In this document: positions 41,211 through 50,262 of the stretch, in pieces
Numbering within the stretch: position 1 is the stretch's first letter
Layout: the number at the start of each line of letters is the position of its first letter
Program-made: the position numbers and the translations under genes
Origin: Neopusillimonas maritima
GTDB lineage: Bacteria > Pseudomonadota > Gammaproteobacteria > Burkholderiales > Burkholderiaceae_B
Assembly (NCBI RefSeq): GCF_040930455.2
Contig: NZ_CP170494.1
Reading direction: 5' to 3' (one strand)
Length of the DNA stretch: 64,000 nt
Notes under the pieces: generated by a model
What the model saw: the letters and a program-made list of their open reading frames with translations, nothing else
The model's database searches: none
Told to the model about the DNA's origin: nothing

Positions 41211-42275
41211 ATGCTCAGACAAAGTTATTTAAGGTGTGGTGTGCAGGCTTCAGCCCAAGAAAACCCGTTTAGTCCGACCCATTTTCGCGCAGGTAGCGAA
41301 GGTTGGCGTGTTTGTGTCGCTCCCATGATCGACGTGACTGATCGTCATTGCCGGTATTTCCATCGTTTACTGGCTCCGCACGTACGTCTTTACACGGAAA
41401 TGATTACAACGGGTGCAATTGAACATGGCAACCGATCGCGTTTGCTGGATTTTAATGTCATCGAACACCCCGTAGCCTTGCAGCTTGGCGGCAGTGAGCC
41501 GGCGGCGTTAGGGGCTGCTGCACAAGTTGGCCAAGAGTGGGGGTACGATGAAATCAATTTGAATTGCGGCTGCCCATCGGAACGGGTGCAAAAAGGAGCG
41601 TTTGGTGCCTGTCTAATGGCCGAAGCACAACTGGTGGCCGATTGCGTCAAAGCAATGCAGGATGCCGTAACCGTTCCGGTTACCGTTAAACACCGTTTGG
41701 GGCTCGATTACGACGAGTCTTACGGTATGGTGCGTGATTTCGTAGGGACTTTGCACCAGGCAGGATGCCGCGTGTTTATCGTGCATGCCCGCAATGCGGT
41801 ATTGAAGGGTCTGAGCCCGAAAGACAACCGTGAAATACCGCCTTTGCGTTACAACGTGGCTGAACTGTTGCGCAATGATTTTCCCGACGCTGTTTTTGTG
41901 CTGAATGGAGGAATCGCCGAAGTTGATCAGGCGGTTACGTTATTGCATCGGTTTGACGGCGTGATGTTAGGCAGGGCTGCCTGGCATGATCCGGCCGTGC
42001 TGTCGGCGCTCTCAAGGCGTTTGTGGCCGCAAAGCCTGGTATCAGACGAGGCGCAAGTGCTGCAAAATATGGTTGATTATGCCGCTGAACAGGTCCGGCA
42101 AGGAGTCCCTTTGCGTATGGTGGTGCGTCCTATGCTGGGTTGGCTATCCGGCCGCCCGGGGGCCAGACGCTGGCGTCAAATGTTGTCGGATCCTGCGCAT
42201 TTGAATGAGCAGGATCCCATGTTAATTACCCGAGCCTACGAACAAGTGGCCGGTCATCGTTCCGTTAGTGTTTAG
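41211..42275 (+). CDS. dusA: tRNA-dihydrouridine(20/20a) synthase DusA
   Basis: FMN enzyme that reduces uridine 20 and 20a in the tRNA D-loop. 354 residues from ATG 41211; a GTG at 41241 behind AAGGTG is another possible start. FMN-site APMIDVTDRHCRYFHRLL, catalytic cysteine in GAFGACLM after NLNCGCPSERVQ, phosphate loop GVMLGRAAWHDP. HARNAVLKGLSPKDNREIPPL is the block that marks DusA rather than DusB or DusC. It converges on the CBS gene with an 11-base overlap. Confidence 0.93.
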   Translation: MLRQSYLRCGVQASAQENPFSPTHFRAGSEGWRVCVAPMIDVTDRHCRYFHRLLAPHVRLYTEMITTGAIEHGNRSRLLDFNVIEHPVALQLGGSEPAALGAAAQVGQEWGYDEINLNCGCPSERVQKGAFGACLMAEAQLVADCVKAMQDAVTVPVTVKHRLGLDYDESYGMVRDFVGTLHQAGCRVFIVHARNAVLKGLSPKDNREIPPLRYNVAELLRNDFPDAVFVLNGGIAEVDQAVTLLHRFDGVMLGRAAWHDPAVLSALSRRLWPQSLVSDEAQVLQNMVDYAAEQVRQGVPLRMVVRPMLGWLSGRPGARRWRQMLSDPAHLNEQDPMLITRAYEQVAGHRSVSV

Positions 42276-42744
42276 GTGGCCTGGTGCTGTTGTTTTCTTC
42301 GTCTAGTTCGGTTGGCCAGTCTCGAATATAGGCCTTCAGCATGTTGTTTTCGAAACGCTGTGCGGCCACAATGGCTTGTGCCATGTCGTAGAACGAAATG
42401 ACGCCCAGCAGAACAGGGCCATCCATGACAGGCATGTAGCGTGCATGTTTGTCGAGCATGAGCCGTTGTACTTCTTCGGCGCTGGTGTTGGGTGTGACGC
42501 TAACGGGCGCATCGTCCATAATGCTGCGAATCGTGAAGTCGCCTGTGGCGCCATGGTTGCCATGTAAGTGGCGAATAATTTCGCGGAAGGTCACCATGCC
42601 AACCAGTTCGCCGTGTTCCATAATAACCAGCGACCCAATATCTTGTTCGGCCATGGTTTCAAGCGCTTGTTTAATGGGTGTTTCCGGCGTAGCGGTGTAA
42701 AGCGTGTGGCCTTTAACCCGCAGTATTTCACTAACTTTAAGCAT
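42265..42744 (-). CDS. CBS-domain pair protein
   Basis: 159 residues made almost wholly of two CBS motifs (about 8-60 and 75-130; e.g. IGSLVIMEHGELVGMVTFRE and YMPVMDGPVLLGVISFYDM), a fold that binds adenine nucleotides such as AMP or ATP. There is no attached enzyme or channel domain. Its start lies inside the end of the YihY/BrkB-type gene (8-base overlap, same strand), which suggests co-expression. Such stand-alone CBS proteins are common in proteobacteria; the partner is unknown. Confidence 0.88.
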   Translation of the reverse strand: MLKVSEILRVKGHTLYTATPETPIKQALETMAEQDIGSLVIMEHGELVGMVTFREIIRHLHGNHGATGDFTIRSIMDDAPVSVTPNTSAEEVQRLMLDKHARYMPVMDGPVLLGVISFYDMAQAIVAAQRFENNMLKAYIRDWPTELDEENNSTRPPKH

Positions 42745-44083
42745 GATGCGTCTCCCCAGACTTCGGTGTGGTTTCTTTATTCTCCAACAATTCGGGCGTT
42801 TCCGATAGCGGGATTGTTTCGTTGAACAAGTCTTCCAGCGTTATGTTGGGGCAATCTGACAAAGCGTGTGCCAACGCTTTGAGCAGGAAAGGATCTTCCT
42901 GTAATTCGGGCTGATGCCGGTCCAGAAGGAATTGGTCGATCAAGGTCGATAATTTTGCTTCGCGAATGTCGCACGCTAATACCCAGTGATCCATGCCTTT
43001 TTCCTGGGTTGGCACGACAATACCCAACTGTTTAAGGGCGCGCAGTACCGAGAGCAGTTCGTTGGCGTGCAGGCGCATGTGGGCGCCCAAAAAACGCGTG
43101 CTGCGCCCTGGGTTCGGTGTGTTTTGTGTACTGCGCAAAAGGCGCAGGATGCGCACTGCGTCAATGAAAGCTGCACCCGTCTTGCGTTTCTCGGCCCATC
43201 GACGTAACCGTAGTGAGGGCAACGTGGCGGCCACAGTGGCCCCAAATAAGATCGCCAGCCACGATAAGTAAATCCACAGCAGGAAGATAGGTAGGGTGGC
43301 AAACGCGCCGTAAATAACGGTGTAAGAGGGAAATTGCGTGATGTAGTAGGCAAACCCGGCTTTCATTATTTCGAGCACAATAGCGGTGCCGAACCCACCC
43401 GCCAATGCGTCTCGCCAAAATACATGGCGGTTGGGTACGAAAACGAACAGTGCACTGAAAGCGAGCCCGGTAATAACAACCGGAATGACCGACAGTGCAA
43501 TTCGCATGGAGCTGGCAATATGCCCGACGTCGAATGCCGATTGCTGGGCCAGGTACGACGTAGCCCACAAGCTGGCGCCTGCCAGAATGGGGCCGGCCGA
43601 GATAATGGCCCAGTACACCAGAATGCGTTGCGGCAAAGGACGCTGCTGCTCAACCTGCCAAATATCATTCAGAACGGTATCGATGGTCATGATCAGCATG
43701 ATCGACACTACCAGCAGAAATACGGTACCGATGGCGGTGAGCCCCGAGGCCTGTTCGGCAAACATATTCAAATACCGCATAACCGTATCGGATACGGTGG
43801 GGGGCATCAGGCTGTTCACCAGGAAGTTTTCCAGTGCTTCGCGAAATTCGGCAAACAGTGGGAAGGCGGTGAACAAAGAAAGGAAAACCGCCAGCATGGG
43901 TACCAGAGCCAGCACCGTGGTGAAGGTCAGGCTTGAGGCGACCTGGGTAAGCTTTTTATCTTTCGCATGAGCCGCTGCATACGCCAGTACTTTTGCCGCA
44001 TCATGCCATTTTCGCTTCAATTTGGCCTTGGTGGTGGTAGTTTCTTCATCGCGATCAGTGGGTTGCGGCGACTTTGCACTCAT
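42737..44083 (-). CDS. YihY/virulence factor BrkB family membrane protein
   Basis: 448 residues. A membrane domain (about residues 45-300, six hydrophobic segments; TQVASSLTFTTVLALVPML and GIGTVFLLVVS-like parts) belongs to the YihY/BrkB family once misnamed RNase BN. After it comes a cytoplasmic C-terminal extension of about 140 residues with a winged-helix look (LRALKQLGIVVPTQEKGMDHWVLACD), which places it in the longer UPF0761 group. It overlaps the CBS gene downstream. Function uncertain; serum resistance was reported for Bordetella BrkB. Confidence 0.86.
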   Translation of the reverse strand: MSAKSPQPTDRDEETTTTKAKLKRKWHDAAKVLAYAAAHAKDKKLTQVASSLTFTTVLALVPMLAVFLSLFTAFPLFAEFREALENFLVNSLMPPTVSDTVMRYLNMFAEQASGLTAIGTVFLLVVSIMLIMTIDTVLNDIWQVEQQRPLPQRILVYWAIISAGPILAGASLWATSYLAQQSAFDVGHIASSMRIALSVIPVVITGLAFSALFVFVPNRHVFWRDALAGGFGTAIVLEIMKAGFAYYITQFPSYTVIYGAFATLPIFLLWIYLSWLAILFGATVAATLPSLRLRRWAEKRKTGAAFIDAVRILRLLRSTQNTPNPGRSTRFLGAHMRLHANELLSVLRALKQLGIVVPTQEKGMDHWVLACDIREAKLSTLIDQFLLDRHQPELQEDPFLLKALAHALSDCPNITLEDLFNETIPLSETPELLENKETTPKSGETHHA

Positions 44084-44135
44084 TGATATCGTGGACTCTC
44101 GAGACGTGGCTTGGCATTCGGGTAATAATACCAGT

Positions 44136-44531
44136 ATGAACGTTCAATTAAATCCTTACTTGCGGTATACGGCTTCGGCTTCCTTGATCGGCTTGATTGC
44201 ATTGGGTCTGGCGTGGGAATTGTTTTGGGCGCCGCTGCGCCCGGGTGGTTCTTTATTGGTGTTGAAGGTCTTGCCCTTATTGTTGCCTTTGCGCGGTGTT
44301 TTGAAAGGTAATGTTTACACCATGCAATGGGCCAGCATGTTGATTCTTCTGTATTTTATGGAAGGCGTGGTTCGGGCTTATTCCGACCCGAATGCCATGT
44401 CGGCAATGCTTGCCGGCGTGGAAATCGTTTTGTCGTTTGTTTTTTACGTTTGCGCCTTAATGTATTTGCGCCCGGCGAAGAAAGCAGCACAGGCGGCCAA
44501 AAAAGCAGCTAAAGCAAGGGAGGCGAAATGA
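44136..44531 (+). CDS. DUF2069 small membrane protein
   Basis: 131 residues from ATG 44136; the frame is open to 44022 but that part overlaps the divergent gene start and has no ribosome site. Four hydrophobic segments (about 12-33, 38-56, 63-82, 95-115) precede a Lys/Ala-rich tail (AKKAAQAAKKAAKAREAK). This is the DUF2069 pattern of small inner-membrane proteins in beta- and gammaproteobacteria. Its stop overlaps the selO start (ATGA). Function unknown. Confidence 0.82.
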   Translation: MNVQLNPYLRYTASASLIGLIALGLAWELFWAPLRPGGSLLVLKVLPLLLPLRGVLKGNVYTMQWASMLILLYFMEGVVRAYSDPNAMSAMLAGVEIVLSFVFYVCALMYLRPAKKAAQAAKKAAKAREAK

Positions 44532-46012
44532 GCATTAATCCGTTTGGGCATTTGCACATTGAAAATTCGTTTGCCGATGATCTGCCGGCGCGTTTTTATA
44601 CTCGCCTTGAAACGCAACCCTTAACGAATCCAAGGCTGTTGCATGTAAACAAGGATGTTGCGCATGCGCTCGGCCTGCGGGAGCCAGACCTCGAAAGCCC
44701 GACGTTTCTCGAGGTGGTTTCGGGTTCGGAGCCTTTACCCGGCGGGCAAACCTTGGCTGCCGTTTATAGCGGGCATCAGTTTGGTGTTTGGGCTGGGCAG
44801 TTGGGCGATGGTCGCGCGCACCTGTTGGGGGAAATTTCAACCGATGCAGGCCCTCAGGAGTTGCAGTTGAAAGGGTCAGGGTTAACGCCGTATTCACGCA
44901 TGGGTGACGGCCGTGCCGTTGTGCGCTCCTCGGTGCGCGAATATCTTGCCGGAGAGGCAATGGCCGGCCTGGGCATCCCTACCACCCGGGCGTTGTCGCT
45001 GGTGGTGGCCGACGATCCGGTCTATCGGGAAACACAGGAAGCTGCGGCCGTGGTTACCCGGGTGGCGCCTTCCTTCGTACGTTTCGGCACGTTCGAGCAT
45101 TGGGCGCAAGATCCAGACAGCCTGAAATTGTTGCTGCGCTATGTTGTGCCGCGGTTTTACCCGCAGTGTCTGGCTGCCCAAGAGTCGGCCCAGTCCGACT
45201 TAAGTCGCGACACTATTTTGCGATTTTTAAAAGAAGTTGTGGTGAAGTCGGCGCGTTTGGTGGCCGATTGGCAAACGTGTGGTTTTTGTCATGGCGTAAT
45301 GAACACCGACAATATGTCGATTTTGGGCATTACGCTCGATTACGGGCCTTATGGGTTTATGGATGGCTTCCGTATAAACCACGTTTGCAACCACACCGAT
45401 ACGCATGGTCGCTACGCCTGGAATGTGCAGCCGGCGGTTATGCACTGGAACCTGTATCGCCTGGCCAGCAGTTTAACGGCATTGGGTCTGGAGTCCGACG
45501 AGTTGAAAACGCAGTTACAGGTGTTTGAGGGCGCTTTTCTGCAGGCTTATCAGGGAAATCTTGTGCGCAAATTCGGTTGGCTGTCCTGGCACGAGCAAGA
45601 CCAGGACTTGGTGGATGAGTGGTGGCGGTTATTACATACTCAATCGGCCGATTTCACGCTCAGTTTTCGTCGCTTGGCGACGGCCCTCGATCAGCCGGAG
45701 TCCTTTTTTGCGCTCTTCGACGAGCCGGCTCCGGCGCGCGAGTGGCTGGAACAATACAGGCAACGCGTGCAGTTTGATGGACGGAGCGAAGCCGACCGGG
45801 TGACTCAAATGTTGTCTGCGAATCCGCTTTATGTGTTGCGCAACCATTTGGCGCAGCAAGCGATTGATGCGGCCGAGAAAGATGATGCTTCTGTTATTGA
45901 TGCCTTAATGACCGTATTGCGCGACCCGTATACAGAACGGGCGGGGTTTGAGGCCTATGCGCAGGCAGCCCCCGAGTGGGCCCGGCACCTAGAAGTAAGC
46001 TGCTCCTCTTAA
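44528..46012 (+). CDS. selO: Protein adenylyltransferase SelO (pseudokinase fold)
   Basis: Transfers AMP from ATP to Ser, Thr or Tyr residues of target proteins using an inverted ATP orientation; linked to redox stress. 494 residues. Visible family blocks: AAVYSGHQFGVWAGQLGDGRA, QLKGSGLTPYSRMGDGRAVVRS (split over about residues 117-140), REYLAGEAMAGLGIPTTRAL, HGVMNTDNMSILG and DYGPYGFMDGF. It ends in Cys-Ser-Ser; eukaryotic SelO has selenocysteine at that place. It is coupled to the DUF2069 gene by a 4-base overlap. Confidence 0.94.
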   Translation: MSINPFGHLHIENSFADDLPARFYTRLETQPLTNPRLLHVNKDVAHALGLREPDLESPTFLEVVSGSEPLPGGQTLAAVYSGHQFGVWAGQLGDGRAHLLGEISTDAGPQELQLKGSGLTPYSRMGDGRAVVRSSVREYLAGEAMAGLGIPTTRALSLVVADDPVYRETQEAAAVVTRVAPSFVRFGTFEHWAQDPDSLKLLLRYVVPRFYPQCLAAQESAQSDLSRDTILRFLKEVVVKSARLVADWQTCGFCHGVMNTDNMSILGITLDYGPYGFMDGFRINHVCNHTDTHGRYAWNVQPAVMHWNLYRLASSLTALGLESDELKTQLQVFEGAFLQAYQGNLVRKFGWLSWHEQDQDLVDEWWRLLHTQSADFTLSFRRLATALDQPESFFALFDEPAPAREWLEQYRQRVQFDGRSEADRVTQMLSANPLYVLRNHLAQQAIDAAEKDDASVIDALMTVLRDPYTERAGFEAYAQAAPEWARHLEVSCSS

Positions 46013-46060
46013 TGCGATAATCACGCTTTGGTGTGTTTATTATTTTCGTGACTGGACATT

Positions 46061-47119
46061 ATGTCGGGCAATACTCTTGGAAAACTGTTTTGTGTTTCAA
46101 ACTTTGGTGAGTCGCATGGCCCGGCCATTGGTGCCGTTGTCGATGGCTGTCCTCCCGGTTTGCCATTGTCGGAGGCGGATATACAGGCGGAACTGGATCG
46201 CCGCAGGCCCGGCACGTCGCGCCATGTTACCCAGCGCAAAGAGCCGGACACGGTTGAGATATTGTCGGGTGTGTATAACGGAATAACAACCGGAACGCCA
46301 ATAGGCCTGCTTATTCGTAACACCGATGCACGCAGTAAAGACTACAGCAATATCGAGGACACATTTCGGCCCGGGCATGCCGATTACGCCTATTGGCGCA
46401 AGTATGCACATCGTGATCCACGAGGCGGCGGCCGTTCCTCCGCCCGGCTTACCGCTCCAACAGTTGCCGCCGGTGCCATTGCAAAGAAATGGCTGGCACA
46501 AACATTCGGTGTTCAAATTCGCGGTTACATGAGTCAATTGGGCGAAATTCCCATTCCTTTTGTTAATTGGGAGATGGTGGGGCAGAACCCGTTTTTCGCG
46601 CCTAATGCGGGCATTGTTCCGGAACTTGAGGCTTATATGGATCAATTGCGGCGCGATGGTGACTCCATTGGAGCGCGTATTGAAGTCGTGGCTGAAAAGG
46701 TACCAGCCGGCTGGGGCGAACCCATTTATGATCGCCTTGATGCCGATATCGCCCATGCCATGATGGGGTTGAATGCAGTGAAAGGGGTGTCGATTGGCGC
46801 CGGCTTCGACGCTGTTGCACAACGTGGCTCTGAACACGGGGACGAAATTACGCCCGAAGGTTTTGTTGGTAATAACGCCGGCGGTGTGCTGGGCGGTGTT
46901 TCGTCGGGCCAGCCGCTAACCGTTTCCCTGGCAATTAAGCCAACTTCCAGTATTCGGGTAATGCGGCGTTCAGTGAATCGCGCCAATGAGCCCGTTGAGG
47001 TTCAAACCTTGGGGCGTCACGACCCTTGTGTGGGTATCCGCGCGACGCCAATTGCAGAGGCGTTATTGGCAGTGGTGTTAATGGATCATGCGTTGCGACA
47101 CCGCGCGCAATGCGGTTAA
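46061..47119 (+). CDS. aroC: Chorismate synthase
   Basis: Last enzyme of the shikimate pathway; makes chorismate from EPSP using reduced FMN. 352 residues. Conserved blocks: GNTLGKLFCVSNFGESHGPAIG at the N-terminus, HADYAYWRKYAHRDPRGGGRSSAR around the EPSP and flavin site, and the C-terminal RHDPCVGIRATPIAEALLA-like block. Its product feeds trpF downstream in the window and the aromatic amino acids handled by the aminotransferase at 6374. No fused domain. Confidence 0.97.
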   Translation: MSGNTLGKLFCVSNFGESHGPAIGAVVDGCPPGLPLSEADIQAELDRRRPGTSRHVTQRKEPDTVEILSGVYNGITTGTPIGLLIRNTDARSKDYSNIEDTFRPGHADYAYWRKYAHRDPRGGGRSSARLTAPTVAAGAIAKKWLAQTFGVQIRGYMSQLGEIPIPFVNWEMVGQNPFFAPNAGIVPELEAYMDQLRRDGDSIGARIEVVAEKVPAGWGEPIYDRLDADIAHAMMGLNAVKGVSIGAGFDAVAQRGSEHGDEITPEGFVGNNAGGVLGGVSSGQPLTVSLAIKPTSSIRVMRRSVNRANEPVEVQTLGRHDPCVGIRATPIAEALLAVVLMDHALRHRAQCG

Positions 47120-47184
47120 GTCATGATGGCGTAGCCAATCAGGCACGTTTATGTAGTAACGAAAGTTCGGATCAGGAGTTCACC

Positions 47185-48018
47185 ATGGGCAAATTGAAAT
47201 TCAACCGTATTTTCAGTGCCGGCGCACTGGCTACCACTTTAGTGGTTTCAGGGTGTGCCAGTGTGCAAACAACGCAGTCTGGCGCAGTGGGCGTTGAGCG
47301 TCAGCAGTATATGTCAGGGCTGGTCTCTGAACAGGCTTTGCAGCAAGAGGCGGCGCAGCAATACAACAGTTTGTTGTCACAAGCCAGGGCACAAGGGAAA
47401 CTCGACACTAATGCCGCCCAAACACGTCGGGTTCAAAATATTGCTCAACGCCTGATTGCTCAAGCCGGGGTGTTTCGTCCCGATGCCGCCCAATGGAACT
47501 GGGAAGTTCATGTGTTGAATGATAATCAGGTGAATGCATGGTGTATGCCGGGTGGCAAGATTGCGGTTTACAGCGGCCTGATTAATCGATTGAATCCAAC
47601 TGACGATGAACTTGCTGCCGTTATCGGTCATGAAATTGCTCATGCGTTACGTGAGCACTCGCGTGAACAAGTGTCCCAGCAAATGGCCACGCAATTGGGG
47701 TTGTCGGTATTGGCGGCTGTAACGGGTAGTCAGGCTTCAGCCAATTTGGGCAATGCTTTAACCAATGTGATGTTCACCTTGCCCAATAGCCGCACCCACG
47801 AAATCGAGGCAGACCGTATTGGGACGGAACTGGCCGCGCGTGCGGGTTATAACCCCAACGCCGCAGTAACCTTGTGGCAAAAAATGGCAGCGCTCGACCG
47901 TGGTAACGCGCCACCTGAATTCTTATCGACCCATCCTTCTCCTGACACGCGTATCCAGGATTTACAAGTGATAGCGAATCAAGTGATGCCTTTGTACGAA
48001 CGCACTCAAGGTCGTTAA
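47185..48018 (+). CDS. M48-family metalloprotease, lipoprotein
   Basis: A periplasmic zinc protease of the LoiP/YcaL/BepA type, probably acting on outer-membrane or misfolded envelope proteins. 277 residues from ATG 47185 (AGGAG upstream); the long open frame back to 47026 overlaps aroC and is not coding. Signal peptide with lipobox VVSGC places the modified Cys at about residue 25. Zinc motif VIGHEIAHALREHS and third ligand in HEIEADRIGTELAA. C-terminal STHPSPDTRIQDLQ is typical. No TPR extension, so it is not full BepA. Confidence 0.9.
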   Translation: MGKLKFNRIFSAGALATTLVVSGCASVQTTQSGAVGVERQQYMSGLVSEQALQQEAAQQYNSLLSQARAQGKLDTNAAQTRRVQNIAQRLIAQAGVFRPDAAQWNWEVHVLNDNQVNAWCMPGGKIAVYSGLINRLNPTDDELAAVIGHEIAHALREHSREQVSQQMATQLGLSVLAAVTGSQASANLGNALTNVMFTLPNSRTHEIEADRIGTELAARAGYNPNAAVTLWQKMAALDRGNAPPEFLSTHPSPDTRIQDLQVIANQVMPLYERTQGR

Positions 48019-48067
48019 TCGAAGTGCGCATAGCCTGTTAGTTGCAGTACTAGTATAAATTATCTTC

Positions 48068-48095
48068 TTGTACTAGCGTAAGAGCTTGGCATAAT
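48068..48095 (+). promoter_or_regulatory. Promoter of the leu operon
   Basis: -35 TTGTAC (48068-48073), 16-base spacer, -10 CATAAT (48090-48095), 41 bases before leuC. The -35 overlaps the second of two GTACTAG direct repeats (48047-48053 and 48070-48076), a possible regulator site. Confidence 0.55.
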
Positions 48096-48135
48096 AGGCT
48101 TATCGTTTCTTTTTCGATTCTCAGAGAGCACTATT

Positions 48136-49539
48136 ATGGCTGAAACCCTTTACGACAAACTTTGGAATGCCCACGTCGTGCATCAGGAGTCCGATGGCAC
48201 CTGTTTGCTTTATATCGACCGACAACTGTTGCACGAAGTAACCAGCCCTCAGGCTTTTGAGGGGCTGGCGTTGGCTGGGCGAAAACCATGGCGGATCAGT
48301 GCCAATTTGGCGGTTGCCGATCACAATGTACCTACGACAGCGCGCGATCAGGGCATCCAGGATGAAATTTCCCGCATCCAGGTCGAGACGTTGGATAACA
48401 ATTGCGAGAAATACGGTATTACCGAATTTCGCATGAACGACATGCGTCAAGGCATTGTGCACGTCATCGGGCCGGAGCAGGGGGCGACATTGCCCGGGAT
48501 GACGGTGGTGTGCGGTGATTCCCACACCAGTACTCATGGTGCAGTGGCGGCTTTGGCATTCGGTATCGGCACATCCGAAGTTGAACACGCCATGGCCACC
48601 CAAACCTTGCTCATGAAAAAGAGCAAGAACATGTTGATTGAAGTCGATGGTGAATTGCCCTTCGGCTGTTCAGCCAAAGACTTGGTGTTGTATATCATCG
48701 GCGAAATCGGTACAGCAGGTGCAACCGGCTATGCCATTGAGTTCGCGGGTAGTGCGGTACGAAATCTGTCGATTGAAGGTCGCATGACCATGTGTAATAT
48801 GGCCATCGAGGCAGGTGCACGGTCGGGCATGGTGGCGGTCGATGATAAAACCGTTGAGTACTTCCGTAATCGGCCCTATTCGCCCACCGGGGAAATGTGG
48901 GATCAAGCCGTTGAATATTGGCGTACCCTGCATTCCGACGAGGGTGCGCACTTTGATCGTGTGATCAAATTGAATGCCGCCGATGTGCAGCCCCAGGTGA
49001 CATGGGGTACGTCGCCTGAAATGGTGGTTTCTGTATCAGGCAGGGTACCGGATCCCGCCCTGGAAAAAGACCCCGTGAAGCGCAGCGGTATGGAAGGTGC
49101 GTTGAAGTATATGGGTCTTGAGCCCAATACTCCTATGACGGAAATCAAACCAGATCGGGTGTTCATCGGATCCTGTACTAATTCGCGTATTGAAGACATG
49201 CGTGCTGCGGCGGCGGTCGTTAAAGGCAAGAAAGTTGCAGCGAACATCAAACAGGCCATGGTCGTGCCGGGTTCGGGCTTGGTCAAGCGTCAGGCTGAAA
49301 AAGAAGGTTTGGACAAAATTTTTCTTGAGGCAGGCTTCGAATGGCGTGAGCCGGGTTGCTCTATGTGTCTGGCCATGAATGCCGATCGTCTTGAGCCTGG
49401 CGAGCGCGGTGCGTCGACATCAAACCGCAATTTTGAAGGCCGGCAGGGTCAGGGTGGGCGATCACATCTGGTTAGCCCCGCGATGGCAGCAGCAGCAGCG
49501 GTGGCCGGTCATTTTGTCGACGTTCGTCAATTCAGTTAA
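48136..49539 (+). CDS. leuC: 3-isopropylmalate dehydratase large subunit
   Basis: Aconitase-type [4Fe-4S] subunit that isomerises 2- to 3-isopropylmalate with LeuD in leucine synthesis. 467 residues. Cluster cysteines lie in IGSCTNSRIEDM and in GCSMCLAMNADRL; the active-site block VCGDSHTSTHGA is seen. First gene of leuC-leuD-leuB; leuA is not in the window. Cluster supply links it to the isc operon. The ribosome site AGAGAGCA is adequate. Confidence 0.98.
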   Translation: MAETLYDKLWNAHVVHQESDGTCLLYIDRQLLHEVTSPQAFEGLALAGRKPWRISANLAVADHNVPTTARDQGIQDEISRIQVETLDNNCEKYGITEFRMNDMRQGIVHVIGPEQGATLPGMTVVCGDSHTSTHGAVAALAFGIGTSEVEHAMATQTLLMKKSKNMLIEVDGELPFGCSAKDLVLYIIGEIGTAGATGYAIEFAGSAVRNLSIEGRMTMCNMAIEAGARSGMVAVDDKTVEYFRNRPYSPTGEMWDQAVEYWRTLHSDEGAHFDRVIKLNAADVQPQVTWGTSPEMVVSVSGRVPDPALEKDPVKRSGMEGALKYMGLEPNTPMTEIKPDRVFIGSCTNSRIEDMRAAAAVVKGKKVAANIKQAMVVPGSGLVKRQAEKEGLDKIFLEAGFEWREPGCSMCLAMNADRLEPGERGASTSNRNFEGRQGQGGRSHLVSPAMAAAAAVAGHFVDVRQFS

Positions 49540-49549
49540 GGAGTAGATC

Positions 49550-50197
49550 ATGGAAGCTTTTACCACTCATAAGGGCCTGGTTGCGCCGCTTGATCGTGAA
49601 AACGTTGACACCGATTTGATCATGCCCAAGCAGTTTTTGAAGTCGATCAAAAGAACCGGGTTCGGCCCGAATTTGTTTGATACCTTGCGTTATCTCGACG
49701 TAGGTGAGCCGGGAATGGACAACTCGAAGCGCCCGTTGAATCCGGATTTTTCCCTGAACCAGCCGCGTTATCAGGGCGCTTCAGTTTTACTGACGCGCAA
49801 AAATTTTGGTTGTGGCTCCAGCCGTGAGCATGCGCCCTGGGCTTTGCTGCAGTTTGGTTTCAGGGCCATTATTGCTCCCTCGTATGCCGACATTTTTTTT
49901 AATAACTGCTTCAAAAATGGTTTGTTGCCTATTGTGCAACCGGAAGAGGTCGTATCCGAGCTATTCCGTGAAATGGAGGCAACGCCAGGCTATGAGCTAA
50001 CTGTCGACCTTGACGCGCAAACCATTACAAAGCCGAATGGTGATGTGTTGAAGTTTGACGTTGAGCCTTTCCGTAAACATTGTTTGCTGAACGGGCTGGA
50101 CGACATCGCCACGACATTACAGAAAGCCGACAAAATTCGTGCTTTCGAAGCCGATCGTCTTGCGCGTTTCCCGTGGCTTGAAGGTCTGCCCGGCTAA
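49550..50197 (+). CDS. leuD: 3-isopropylmalate dehydratase small subunit
   Basis: Swivelling domain partner of LeuC. 215 residues, usual for proteobacteria. Family blocks: GLVAPLDRENVDTDLIMPKQFL near the N-terminus, and NFGCGSSREHAPWAL (about residue 85-99) followed by APSYADIFFNNCFKNGLLP, which shape the substrate pocket. AAGGAGTAG precedes the ATG, 10 bases after leuC. Followed by leuB after 65 bases. Confidence 0.97.
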   Translation: MEAFTTHKGLVAPLDRENVDTDLIMPKQFLKSIKRTGFGPNLFDTLRYLDVGEPGMDNSKRPLNPDFSLNQPRYQGASVLLTRKNFGCGSSREHAPWALLQFGFRAIIAPSYADIFFNNCFKNGLLPIVQPEEVVSELFREMEATPGYELTVDLDAQTITKPNGDVLKFDVEPFRKHCLLNGLDDIATTLQKADKIRAFEADRLARFPWLEGLPG

Positions 50198-50262
50198 ATG
50201 GTGGGCTTAGGCCCGGCTTTATGATTACGACACATTAAACCAGAACATTCAGAGAACCCAGA

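Noticed and set aside
43334..43970. Two open frames of about 195-200 codons antisense to the YihY/BrkB-type gene
   Set aside because: They mirror a well-supported membrane protein gene, lack ribosome sites and have no recognisable protein character.
47026..47184. N-terminal extension of the M48 protease into aroC
   Set aside because: The signal peptide and AGGAG site fix the start at 47185.
50198..50262. Terminator between leuD and leuB
   Set aside because: GGGC-TTAG-GCCC is only a 4-base stem and no T-tract follows; leuCDB is better read as one operon.
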